From a virus, in the IMG/VR virus record IMGVR_UViG_3300032893_000209, positions 1 through 33,006 of that record: 33,006 bases of DNA; one strand, given 5' to 3'. Below the pieces are notes generated by a model, which was given only the letters and a program-made list of their open reading frames with translations, was not told the DNA's origin and searched no databases. Positions 1 to 8,721 of the stretch are shown here, piece by piece. How positions within the stretch are numbered: position 1 is the stretch's first letter; each line of letters opens with the position of its first letter. A program made the translations under genes and the position numbers.

Positions 1-2535
1 GCACTTACAGCGCTACTCAAATTTTGCCGGGAAGAAAAGATCAATTTACCACTCATTGTCAACTCGGGTGGTGGTATACATGCATATTGGCCAATTGAAG
101 AAACACTTGAAATACCTGAATGGCGAACTAAAGCTAGCGCATTCAAGGATTTCCTTAATAGCAAACATTTACACGCCGACCCAGCTGTTACCGGAGACGC
201 CGCGCGTATATTACGTGTTCCAGAAACCTCCAATTACAAGACCTCTAAGCCAAGAAGAGTTTCAATATTGGCAAATAACAAAGGGTTCTTCAATTGGACA
301 TACTCCGAGCCACAATCCGATCTCAAACTTAATTATCAAACCGAACCAGATGCCATAACTCAAGCTTTAATAGGAAATATAGAAGCAAGTTTTAAAAAGA
401 TACTTTCTAAAACTCTTAAAGGAGAAGGCTGTGGACAAATTAAGAGAATTGCGGAAGATCAAGAAGGTATTGGAGAACCACTATGGCGCGCAGGTTTGTC
501 GGTGGCGCAATTCTGCACTGATCGTAACGTTGCCATCCACGCAATATCCAGTAACTATCACGGCTACTCTGCCGAAGAGACCGATAGGAAAGCGAGCCAG
601 ATCAAAGGACCGTATACCTGCGCCACTTTCGAAAGTCTCAATCCCGGAGGGTGCGATGGGTGCGCGCTTAAAGGTAAGATTACGTCGCCAATCCAGATCG
701 GGAAAGTTGTTAAAGAATACAAAGGAGAAGGGACCGCAGGAACAAGCGATGGAAATAGCGGAACGGCAATTTCAATTCCTAGAGACTTCCCCAAGGGATA
801 CTTCCGAGGACAAAATGGCGGTATTTACCGAAGAGTAACCAAAGGAGAAGAGGTCGAGGATTTTTTGATTTACGAACACGATATGTTTGTAACCAAGAGA
901 TTCTATGACATGGATAAGGGCGATGTTATAGAAGTAAATTTAAAACTCCCACATGATGATTTGCGTACTTTCTTGATGCCAATGCGTGGTTTGATGGCGA
1001 AGGAAGGGGTTCGGCAGGAGTTTGCAAGTCGCGGCGTTGCCTTGGTTACTAAATATATGGATTGGTTGGTTGAATATATAATCGGTTGGGCAAATCACCT
1101 ACAGCGTAAAGAAAGAGCAGAAATGGCCAGACTACAAATGGGATGGACTCCGGAGAACCACTTTGTATTGGGGGATATAGAAATTACTCCTGCGGGCAAC
1201 AAATGGACTCCTCCAAGCCCATCCACCCTGAATGTGGTCAGCGCCATAGGTCAAAAAGGAACGCTGGAAGAATGGGATGCCATTTTAAATGAAGTATATG
1301 GACGAGAAGGAACCGAGGCCCAAGCGTTTGCTTTGCTAGCAGGCATTGGGGCTGTACTTTTTAAATGGACCAATCTGGAAGGGGTAGTTTTAAATTTGTT
1401 GTCTAGAACAAGCGGCACCGGTAAATCCACGCTTTGCTACGCTATAAACAGCACCTATGGGCACCCCCGCGACTTGCTGCTGACTAAGGCAGACACTTTT
1501 TTATTCACCCAGCAACGCATCGGCATCATGTGCAACCTCCCAGTAACGGTGGACGAGATAACCAATTGGACTCCGGAAACTGCTAGCGAATTCGCATATG
1601 GCATAACGCAGGGGCGTGGCAAGCACAGGATGAAGAATTACGCCAACGAAGAACGGATGAATATAACGAAGTGGTCTACTATCGCTGTAACTACGTCCAA
1701 TGCCAGCCTATACGACAAGTTAAACATTATTAAGAAAATGCCTGAAGGAGAGATGTATCGTATTTTTGAAATTTTTATTCAATCCTTTAACCAAATGTCA
1801 AAGGAAGAAGGCGATAAAATTCTTCACAAGCTTTCCGATAATTATGGTCAGGCAGGTATGTTATTTCTGGATTTTGTAGTTAAAAATTTAACGGCAGTAA
1901 AAGCTAAAGTGCTTAAAGTACGTGCGGACTTCGACCGAGTAGTTAATATGACCCCAGCAGAACGTAATTGGTCCGCACTTATGGCCTGTGCTTTTACAAC
2001 CGGAATGATTTTCAAGTCTGATCTGGGACTTCTTAAAGCTATAGATTTGGATAAAGTTTATGAGTATATGATCCAAACAATTCAAGAGGTACGGAAAAAT
2101 ATTCGAAAAATAGGAGTTAACGGAAGCAGCCTTCTTGGGCAATACTTAAATGAAATCTATAGCAACGTGTTGGTAATTGATAATGCCATAGATAAAAGAA
2201 ATCAGAATATGAACAGGGCTGCTCTTAAAGAGCCTAAAGGTGAATTGCTAGTACGGGTAGAACCAGATACCCGGAAAGGTTATATAACCGCAGGGCATTT
2301 CAGAAAATATTGTGGCGACCAGCAAATCCCCTACGTAGAAATTCTGAAAAATTTAATAGACCGTGGGATTATTTTAAGAACGGAGAAAAAACGGATGGGA
2401 AAGGGCACTTCGATTAATACTCCTCCGGTAGAAGCCCTTGTTATAGATTGCAACCATCCGGAGTTTGCTTTTGAATTACCAGTCGAGGACGAGACAACTG
2501 AGAATAAAAACAAAGTCTCCGTGGGGAGCAGTTAA
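1..2535 (+). CDS. Phage primase-helicase (AEP primase + P-loop ATPase), 5' end outside window
   Basis: The frame is open from base 1 to the TAA at 2535 (844 residues visible), so the gene starts left of the window; the TTG at 268 is internal. Residues 19-80 look like the second half of an archaeo-eukaryotic primase (AEP) domain: NSGGGIHAYWPI supplies the motif II histidine (His27), and ADPAVTGDAARILRVP (Asp60, Asp66, Arg69, Arg72) fits the motif III area. A Cys207-x10-Cys218-x2-Cys221 cluster suggests a small zinc site. A DUF927/D5-like helicase core follows, with Walker A SGTGKST at 471-477 and Walker B VTVDE ending at Asp518-Glu519. The expected role is priming and unwinding at the phage fork. 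The catalytic motif I acidic residues are not visible, so primase activity is inferred from the family. The gene is convergent with the structural operon and ends in terminators. Confidence 0.85.
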   Translation, partial: ALTALLKFCREEKINLPLIVNSGGGIHAYWPIEETLEIPEWRTKASAFKDFLNSKHLHADPAVTGDAARILRVPETSNYKTSKPRRVSILANNKGFFNWTYSEPQSDLKLNYQTEPDAITQALIGNIEASFKKILSKTLKGEGCGQIKRIAEDQEGIGEPLWRAGLSVAQFCTDRNVAIHAISSNYHGYSAEETDRKASQIKGPYTCATFESLNPGGCDGCALKGKITSPIQIGKVVKEYKGEGTAGTSDGNSGTAISIPRDFPKGYFRGQNGGIYRRVTKGEEVEDFLIYEHDMFVTKRFYDMDKGDVIEVNLKLPHDDLRTFLMPMRGLMAKEGVRQEFASRGVALVTKYMDWLVEYIIGWANHLQRKERAEMARLQMGWTPENHFVLGDIEITPAGNKWTPPSPSTLNVVSAIGQKGTLEEWDAILNEVYGREGTEAQAFALLAGIGAVLFKWTNLEGVVLNLLSRTSGTGKSTLCYAINSTYGHPRDLLLTKADTFLFTQQRIGIMCNLPVTVDEITNWTPETASEFAYGITQGRGKHRMKNYANEERMNITKWSTIAVTTSNASLYDKLNIIKKMPEGEMYRIFEIFIQSFNQMSKEEGDKILHKLSDNYGQAGMLFLDFVVKNLTAVKAKVLKVRADFDRVVNMTPAERNWSALMACAFTTGMIFKSDLGLLKAIDLDKVYEYMIQTIQEVRKNIRKIGVNGSSLLGQYLNEIYSNVLVIDNAIDKRNQNMNRAALKEPKGELLVRVEPDTRKGYITAGHFRKYCGDQQIPYVEILKNLIDRGIILRTEKKRMGKGTSINTPPVEALVIDCNHPEFAFELPVEDETTENKNKVSVGSS

Positions 2536-2558
2536 GAACTGCTACGTGTTGTCCTCGA

Positions 2559-2583
2559 AGTCTAGCTGTGCTAGACTGTTTTT
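2559..2583 (+). terminator. Rho-independent terminator 1 after the primase-helicase gene
   Basis: A perfect 8-bp stem (AGTCTAGC paired with GCTAGACT) encloses a 3-base loop at 2559-2577 and is followed by GTTTTT. It lies 24 bases after the primase-helicase stop and has its T-tract on the + side, so it should terminate rightward transcription. Confidence 0.7.
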
Positions 2584-2667
2584 GGGGCAGGTTCATCCTC
2601 CTCCCTGAGTTTCCTTCCTGCCCCACCCGCCCGGCCTTTTCTCCTTTCACCGGGCGGGTTCTTTTTT
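2584..2667 (+). terminator. Second hairpin group and strong rho-independent terminator 2
   Basis: The arms GGGGCAGG (2584-2591) and CCTGCCCC (2617-2624) can pair around a 25-base loop. Immediately after comes a perfect 10-bp GC-rich stem, ACCCGCCCGG (2625-2634) with CCGGGCGGGT (2650-2659), followed by a T-rich run to 2667. The last T abuts the stop codon of the converging minus-strand gene. On the minus strand no stem is followed by a T-run, so intrinsic termination is predicted only for rightward transcripts. Confidence 0.75.
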
Positions 2668-5600
2668 CTACATAGCGCTTGCGGTCTGCAGCGTCTTCAT
2701 TACTTCTTCAGTGATCTCCCGTACTTTCATCTTTATATCTTTAATACGTGCGGCCTTTTCATCATCCGATAAATGTTCATCGTCAGTAATGCGCTTCTGC
2801 TCCGCTCTCATAGTGGACAATTGTTTAGTAAGGCCAGCCACTAACGGACTCAGGGCCATCATTTCCGCGTTCGTTTTGCCAGTCGGGGATTCCGCCTTGG
2901 CATACTCCTCAGCTTCTTTAATACGTCCCTCCTGAATCATGGCGTCGTAAGTCGCCTTTGGCTTGCTAGTTAAATCTCTAAGTTCGTAGAGCAAGTCTGT
3001 AGTGCGCGACTGAGTAGGATTGGTAAGGAATGCACGAACGCCGGGGCGTTCAACAAATGGCTTGGTCGGTTTCTCACCGACGCCGTCTTTTTCAAGAACA
3101 GGGTCAAGAACCGCAGTAGTAAGGAAAGTTCCTACGCTACCGAAATAGCCACGAAGTAAATGATCCACCATCAGCGGAGAAAGCGCGTTCGATCCCAAAG
3201 CCTTGGCGGTTTCGCTGGTTCCTTCCGTGAAGCGCTGCGCGCCTTCTTTACGCAATTGGGTATCACTTTCAATCGGCTTCCCAGTATAAAAATCGTGGTT
3301 CGACAGGACTTCATATAAAGGTTTTGTAGCCTGCGGCTGTAATCCCGGAAGCTGATTAAATAATGCTTGTCCCATATCGTTAATCATTTGGCGTCCGGAT
3401 TGATCGCCGTTCATTAAACGAATCAGGTTCTCCGGAAGTGTTTTAGCTACAACTCCGATTTCAAAAGGAATGGGCAGTTTTAAAAAGGTATGATCCCCAG
3501 CAGGAATTAACCAAGCATTATCCGCAGTCTGTTTCTTGACTTGTTGATAGTCCTTATCGTTTGACATGATCATGGCATAGGCTGTACTAGCCGCAGCCAT
3601 GCCGAGCATCTTCCCAGCCAGCATTTTTCGGGCTTCCTCGGGTCCTCCGGGGGCTTCATTTCTAGCTAAAGCCCGATAAATTTTGTACCAACCCTGAAGA
3701 TTCGAGTTAAAGAAGGGAATTAATTTCTTAGCATAGGTTATAGCCGAGCCAGACCCACGCATACGCCAGTCCAGCACGTTAGTAGCAGCCATAATCCCTT
3801 CCTCAACGCTGCCAGTGCGCTTCTTAATGTCTTGGAAGACCCGTTCGCGGGTAGCCAATTCGCTCTCTCCAGTAAGGTTCTGGAGCAGATGGTGAACAAC
3901 TTTTAGCGACCGATCAGCCTTCTCAGCCCAATCTTTAGCAGGGCTGGCCCCAAACTCCGCAGTTAAAGCTTTACGAAGCATGGCTTCTTTCTCACGAACC
4001 AACGAAGTCATTTCCCGAGAACCGGTCAACCCAAAATAAACTACTTCGTGGTTGGGTACATGAACGCCACCCTTAGTGATTTCCTTGCTTATATCAGGCA
4101 TTGACTTGGCAAATTGACCAGCAACCTTAGCCCACGTTTTTAAAAGATTGTCATGGGTATAACCAAAGGCCCAAGCTTCCGTCGAGTCCCGGAACATGTT
4201 GCGCGCTATGAAGTCCGGAGACAAAGTAATCGCCTCGCGGAAAAGGGCGGTAACACCCTCAACAGCGTTCATCCATGCCGGAGCCTGTTCCTGCAAGCCT
4301 TGGAAAGATTTAAAAGCGTGCTTATCTTCAACCGTATAGTAAGTACGGTGGCCATCTTCCCAAACTTGAATTACGTTTTGTTTCTCAATAGGCTTGCCTA
4401 CTATTTTCTGAAGTCCAGCTTCCCCGGCATTTTGCAGGTATTTAATGGCTGCAACCGAGGCTTGGTTGCGTATTCCGGCATCCGTCATGAAGAGACGCTG
4501 GCGAATGATGTTTCCCAGAACGTCATCAATGGGACGATCCGAGCCAGTAAATTCCCTGAGCGTGCGAAGGTTAACTATCCTGCCAGCACCACGCATGACC
4601 ACAGATTGCTCAACATCATCCATCACCCGACCAAGGTTTACATAATACTTATTTTGTCTCCAGTCGTTAGCAACATCGTTGCTTATCATCCCGGTCTTTT
4701 CATAAAAATCAATATCGTGCATGTTCATATTGCGCACAATATCTAACATTTTACTGACCTCTGGAAGATTGGCAGCTTCCTTAGCTTGAGCCATTGACTC
4801 GTCGGTAATGTAATCAGGCCGCTCATATTGCAGTTTCTTAAGTAATTTAGCCGCCTGTTTCTTGGCGATCTTGGCCTTTCTTATAGTTTGATAAGCCGCA
4901 GGACCCGACATTCCCTTGGCATTTTTGATCTTTTCATTGGCCTGATCTATTACTTTACGGGCGTTCTCATCGGCTATTTTGGCTTTATCAAGACGCTCAG
5001 CATAAGTAAGATTAGAAGTTATCCGATTAAAAGCATGAACCTTATCGTCTCCCAAACTAGCGGGGAGAGATTGCATCGCCTGCATCAAAGTACCGATGTT
5101 ATTTTCTTCATCGCGCTTAACAATCGGCATACCTTTTTCAGTGAAATCCACATACCCAGTAGTTAAAGAAGTACCTGCAAGCTGGGTTGCGTACTCCATA
5201 CGCTGGATCAAGGCGGCGGGATTAAGAGTGCCATCCTTCAAGAATGTAGACCCCGGCATAAAGCGGGTAATCCCATATCTTTGATTGAAGCCAGTTCTCT
5301 CCAACCAGATCATCGCGTCATGCCATGCGGCAGCCATGGATGACATTGGAGTTTTTCTAGCTTCTTCGGTCTTACGTACTCCGGTCTCAAAGAAGCCGCG
5401 TTCCTGCGGGGCTTTCTCGCCTTCTAATAATGAATCGAAATGGTGTTCAACTTGAGTACGATCAAACCATGCAGGATGGGGCTTGGCTAATAAAATATTA
5501 GACAGACTAAGGGTGCGGGTAAGGGCATTTTCTAATCCAACCATCCTAGCAATTTCATGAACAAACTTATCCCATAAGGATTTAAGAGCCGCACCAAATC

Positions 5601-8600
5601 CTTCGGCTTTAGAGCTTATAGGTTGCTTCTGTAAGAAATTCTGGAAATCAACATTAGAAAAAGCTTCCGCTACAAACTCTTTGAGGTTATCGAATCCATA
5701 CCTATAACCTTCATGTTGTTTTCGTTGTTTAAGCGTATTATATAAATTTTTAAGCGCCCAATAAGCCTTCTGTTGCGTAGCAGTTAAATGACGAAGGTCT
5801 CCATCATCAACAGCTTTCATTATGGTATTTGTTAAAGCATGAGCGACTTCATGCAGGACCGTATGCTCATTCAAACCATTAAAACGAGGATTAGAGTTAA
5901 GAAGAATTTCATTATGTTCCGGTAAATAAGCGCCATGAGAACCTTGGTTAACATTGCCATATCTACCATCTGTTAAGGTATCGAAATCTACTACTCTAAC
6001 TGTAGTATTAGGCGCTAATTCAGCAAAACGTCTGGCAATCGAACGATTTACAAATTGGTAAGAATGTTCCCCAAGATTTTTGAGAACGTCATTCAATCGG
6101 CCTAATCTAATAAGACGTTCGTTAAGGGGAGACAGAGGGACACCCCCACCTTCAAAAACATGCTCAACCCTATTACTTTCTATCCCTCTATCCAATAATT
6201 CCTCAACAAGCGATTCCTTCCCTTTAAGACCAAGGAATTTACGAAGATCGGGGACGAGACTTTTGTTTTTCTCTACCCAGTCTTCTATGCGCTTACGTGC
6301 CCCCTCCTCATCCCCTGCATGAATTAAATTACCCGCGCGTTTAACAATATCATCCACTTCTCCCATGCGTCCTCTAAGGACGCGAGTCATCTGCCTTACA
6401 TTCTCAGTGTCTTCCTTAAATATCTTATAAGGACCGCGCTTTTTGCCCTCACGCTCGCTCGGACCGTGAGAGGCTTGTTTTAAGAAAGTAGACTGAAGGT
6501 TCTTTTCCTTATCTAAAGCTTTACGATATTTCTCCTTGCCTCTATCACTTAAATTTTCATTGATCCACTTTTCAGCATTTCTAGCCGTATGTGGACTTAT
6601 TTCTTTGTAAGGTTTGCTTAACTGGCCTTCACCTTTACTCCAGCCAGTACCTTTGGCGTTCATTTCCTTCTTGCCTTCGTTCATACCCCAAGTACGATGG
6701 AAGGCTATTTCTTCAAAAGCTTGATCTACTCCACCGGCATCCCGAATGTATTTACCTAAAGGATTACCTCTGTCCGTAGTTACTGCGGCTATTTTTGCTT
6801 TGTCTTGATTGTCAGCTTCCTGCTCTTCCGGGGTAAGAGTTTTTTCTTCTTCTTTAAACTTTTCACCGCTCGGCTTGCGTTTAGCTTCTTCTTGCGCAAG
6901 GAATTCCTGAGACGCTTTAATTGTTCCAGTAACGTTCGCGGGATCATAATCTGCCTCATGTAAAGGACGAGCTTTTAGTGCAGGCTCGACTGTTCCTTCT
7001 CTGACATTACGCTCCCCAGCAGTTCCGCCAGATTCTTCCAGTCTTCCGGCATCAGTTTTCTTAGATGCGGCGGTACTTCCTTCCTTAGATGCAGACACTC
7101 CCACGCTTGGCTCACTTCTTCCAGCGACATTTTCAGGAGGTTGCTTTCCCTCATTTCCACGGATTCTAGGTTCAGCGGCATTTTCAGCACCTTTCCAACC
7201 CTTGGCTTCAAGATTTTCTTTCCACTTAGCAAGAGTTTCTTGTTTGGCTTGGTCTTTAGTTTTGGCTATTAAATCATCAATACGGGCATGTACCGCCTCG
7301 GGAGTATTAGCACCTTTAAGTTGGCCAATGTAATAAGTATAAGAATGCACCCCCGGTTTTTCACCGCGAGTTTCCACATAAGCATCATGTAGCGTAGAAG
7401 TTAATATATTTTGGCGTTCTTTGGTTCTATTAACTGGAACATCTTCCGCAAATACAGGCTTTATAGGAGTTACATTCTGATGCGAAGGTATAGTCTCCAA
7501 TCCTTGGTCATGCTGAATAAATGCATTCGAAGGACTTTTTCCAACCGGGGCAAAAATATTTTGCTCGGTAGAAAGCGCGGCAGTTCCTAAACCTTCGCCT
7601 GTACGATCTAATGGAGTACCCCGAGTACCTTCTTCAAGGGAGAATCCAGAATCATAACCAAAAGGGGTATGCCCACCTAAAAGATTGGCGTTTTTCTTTT
7701 TACGTTCCGCTTCTTCTTTTGCAAGTTGCTCTTGCCTTGCCCGTTCATCTATGTCATATCCAGCTAATTCATTTTGGGCATTAATTTGATCTTGTTTTAA
7801 TCTTTCTTGTCCCAATCTGGAAATTTCGGCGGGGTATCCCGATTCAAATTTCTGAAGTCTTTCTCCCCGCTCGCCACGAGCAGCAGCACGAGTACCACCC
7901 AAACCACCAGCCAAAGCACCCAAGAGGCCCATTGGGACAGCAGATTCCACCATTCGGTTGGGATCATAATTTTCTCCTAACGCGGCTTGTGTAATCCCTT
8001 CTGTTCCCGCTCCTACAGCAGCAGCGATAGGAGTTTCAGTAGCTATTGATTTAAGTTTGTCTTTCCACCATGGTTGTTCAGAAAGTACTTTAAGTTCGGC
8101 GTCAGAAAGCTGTGAGATGGCCTTTTTACCAAAAGCTCCTCCGATGATGCGGCCCACAGGCAAAGAATATAAAGCAGCTTCAGGAATGGAAGCCAAACGA
8201 GCCGCAGCCGTAGCTTCTTCTGGAGATTTACCTTGTTGAAGTCCTCGTTGATAAACCCCATGAGCTATACCGGGCAGCATACTAAGACCAGCCAATCCAG
8301 CGCCGACAGCCGCAGGCGCTCCACCTATTGCCGCAGTACCAGCTACAGCAAGCGGTACACCAGCCTGTACTCCCATTCTGCCAACCTGTTCACCCAAATA
8401 TTGTTTAATTCCACCCCAACTCGGCTGATTTCTGAGTTCTTCAAATGTTTTAGGCTGTATTAAGGGAGCTTCCGGTTTTTCTTCTTCTGGCTCCATTCCA
8501 GCTAAAGCTTTAATACCGCCCGTAAATTCAGGAAGAAGCTGGGAATAAGCTTCCTTAGCCCCCCGCTTTAAACTAGGAATGAATCCTTTTTGCTCTTCGA

Positions 8601-8721
8601 TTTCCCGCTGATACAACTCGGGAAATTTACGCATTACCTTTTCACGAATTTCATCCTCAGAGTATTTATCGTTAATACCCTCGATTACACGACCATCAGG
8701 AAGGATAAAACTTTTAGCCAT
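2668..8721 (-). CDS. Giant polyvalent internal virion protein with HEVAH metalloprotease motif and LPD38-like C-terminus
   Basis: This 2017-residue protein is the last gene of the minus-strand run. The N-terminus (1-60) is a short folded unit beginning MAKSFILPDGRVIEG. Residues about 100-290 contain Gly/Ala-rich hydrophobic stretches that could insert in a membrane, and 290-760 are charged and low in complexity. A zinc metalloprotease signature follows: HEVAH at 957-961, with KEFVAEAF at 1014-1021 offering Glu1015 or Glu1019 as a possible third ligand. The region of about 1490-1900 (for example ARNMFRDS around 1506-1513) resembles LPD38, a large polyvalent protein domain described from phage proteins injected with DNA. 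I infer that it is packaged and ejected and may cleave a host or virion protein. Its ATG overlaps the upstream stop codon (TAATG). Domain assignment is from memory; the protease motif is seen directly. Confidence 0.75.
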   Translation of the reverse strand: MAKSFILPDGRVIEGINDKYSEDEIREKVMRKFPELYQREIEEQKGFIPSLKRGAKEAYSQLLPEFTGGIKALAGMEPEEEKPEAPLIQPKTFEELRNQPSWGGIKQYLGEQVGRMGVQAGVPLAVAGTAAIGGAPAAVGAGLAGLSMLPGIAHGVYQRGLQQGKSPEEATAAARLASIPEAALYSLPVGRIIGGAFGKKAISQLSDAELKVLSEQPWWKDKLKSIATETPIAAAVGAGTEGITQAALGENYDPNRMVESAVPMGLLGALAGGLGGTRAAARGERGERLQKFESGYPAEISRLGQERLKQDQINAQNELAGYDIDERARQEQLAKEEAERKKKNANLLGGHTPFGYDSGFSLEEGTRGTPLDRTGEGLGTAALSTEQNIFAPVGKSPSNAFIQHDQGLETIPSHQNVTPIKPVFAEDVPVNRTKERQNILTSTLHDAYVETRGEKPGVHSYTYYIGQLKGANTPEAVHARIDDLIAKTKDQAKQETLAKWKENLEAKGWKGAENAAEPRIRGNEGKQPPENVAGRSEPSVGVSASKEGSTAASKKTDAGRLEESGGTAGERNVREGTVEPALKARPLHEADYDPANVTGTIKASQEFLAQEEAKRKPSGEKFKEEEKTLTPEEQEADNQDKAKIAAVTTDRGNPLGKYIRDAGGVDQAFEEIAFHRTWGMNEGKKEMNAKGTGWSKGEGQLSKPYKEISPHTARNAEKWINENLSDRGKEKYRKALDKEKNLQSTFLKQASHGPSEREGKKRGPYKIFKEDTENVRQMTRVLRGRMGEVDDIVKRAGNLIHAGDEEGARKRIEDWVEKNKSLVPDLRKFLGLKGKESLVEELLDRGIESNRVEHVFEGGGVPLSPLNERLIRLGRLNDVLKNLGEHSYQFVNRSIARRFAELAPNTTVRVVDFDTLTDGRYGNVNQGSHGAYLPEHNEILLNSNPRFNGLNEHTVLHEVAHALTNTIMKAVDDGDLRHLTATQQKAYWALKNLYNTLKQRKQHEGYRYGFDNLKEFVAEAFSNVDFQNFLQKQPISSKAEGFGAALKSLWDKFVHEIARMVGLENALTRTLSLSNILLAKPHPAWFDRTQVEHHFDSLLEGEKAPQERGFFETGVRKTEEARKTPMSSMAAAWHDAMIWLERTGFNQRYGITRFMPGSTFLKDGTLNPAALIQRMEYATQLAGTSLTTGYVDFTEKGMPIVKRDEENNIGTLMQAMQSLPASLGDDKVHAFNRITSNLTYAERLDKAKIADENARKVIDQANEKIKNAKGMSGPAAYQTIRKAKIAKKQAAKLLKKLQYERPDYITDESMAQAKEAANLPEVSKMLDIVRNMNMHDIDFYEKTGMISNDVANDWRQNKYYVNLGRVMDDVEQSVVMRGAGRIVNLRTLREFTGSDRPIDDVLGNIIRQRLFMTDAGIRNQASVAAIKYLQNAGEAGLQKIVGKPIEKQNVIQVWEDGHRTYYTVEDKHAFKSFQGLQEQAPAWMNAVEGVTALFREAITLSPDFIARNMFRDSTEAWAFGYTHDNLLKTWAKVAGQFAKSMPDISKEITKGGVHVPNHEVVYFGLTGSREMTSLVREKEAMLRKALTAEFGASPAKDWAEKADRSLKVVHHLLQNLTGESELATRERVFQDIKKRTGSVEEGIMAATNVLDWRMRGSGSAITYAKKLIPFFNSNLQGWYKIYRALARNEAPGGPEEARKMLAGKMLGMAAASTAYAMIMSNDKDYQQVKKQTADNAWLIPAGDHTFLKLPIPFEIGVVAKTLPENLIRLMNGDQSGRQMINDMGQALFNQLPGLQPQATKPLYEVLSNHDFYTGKPIESDTQLRKEGAQRFTEGTSETAKALGSNALSPLMVDHLLRGYFGSVGTFLTTAVLDPVLEKDGVGEKPTKPFVERPGVRAFLTNPTQSRTTDLLYELRDLTSKPKATYDAMIQEGRIKEAEEYAKAESPTGKTNAEMMALSPLVAGLTKQLSTMRAEQKRITDDEHLSDDEKAARIKDIKMKVREITEEVMKTLQTASAM

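Noticed and set aside
268-2535. Starting the primase-helicase gene at 268
   Set aside because: The codon is TTG, and the same frame stays open to base 1 with clear AEP primase sequence (NSGGGIHAYWPI), so the gene begins outside the window.
4153-4746. A 197-codon + strand open frame opposite the giant gene
   Set aside because: It is entirely antisense to a gene with clear domain structure, has no recognisable motifs and lacks a plausible ribosome binding site, so it is a shadow frame.
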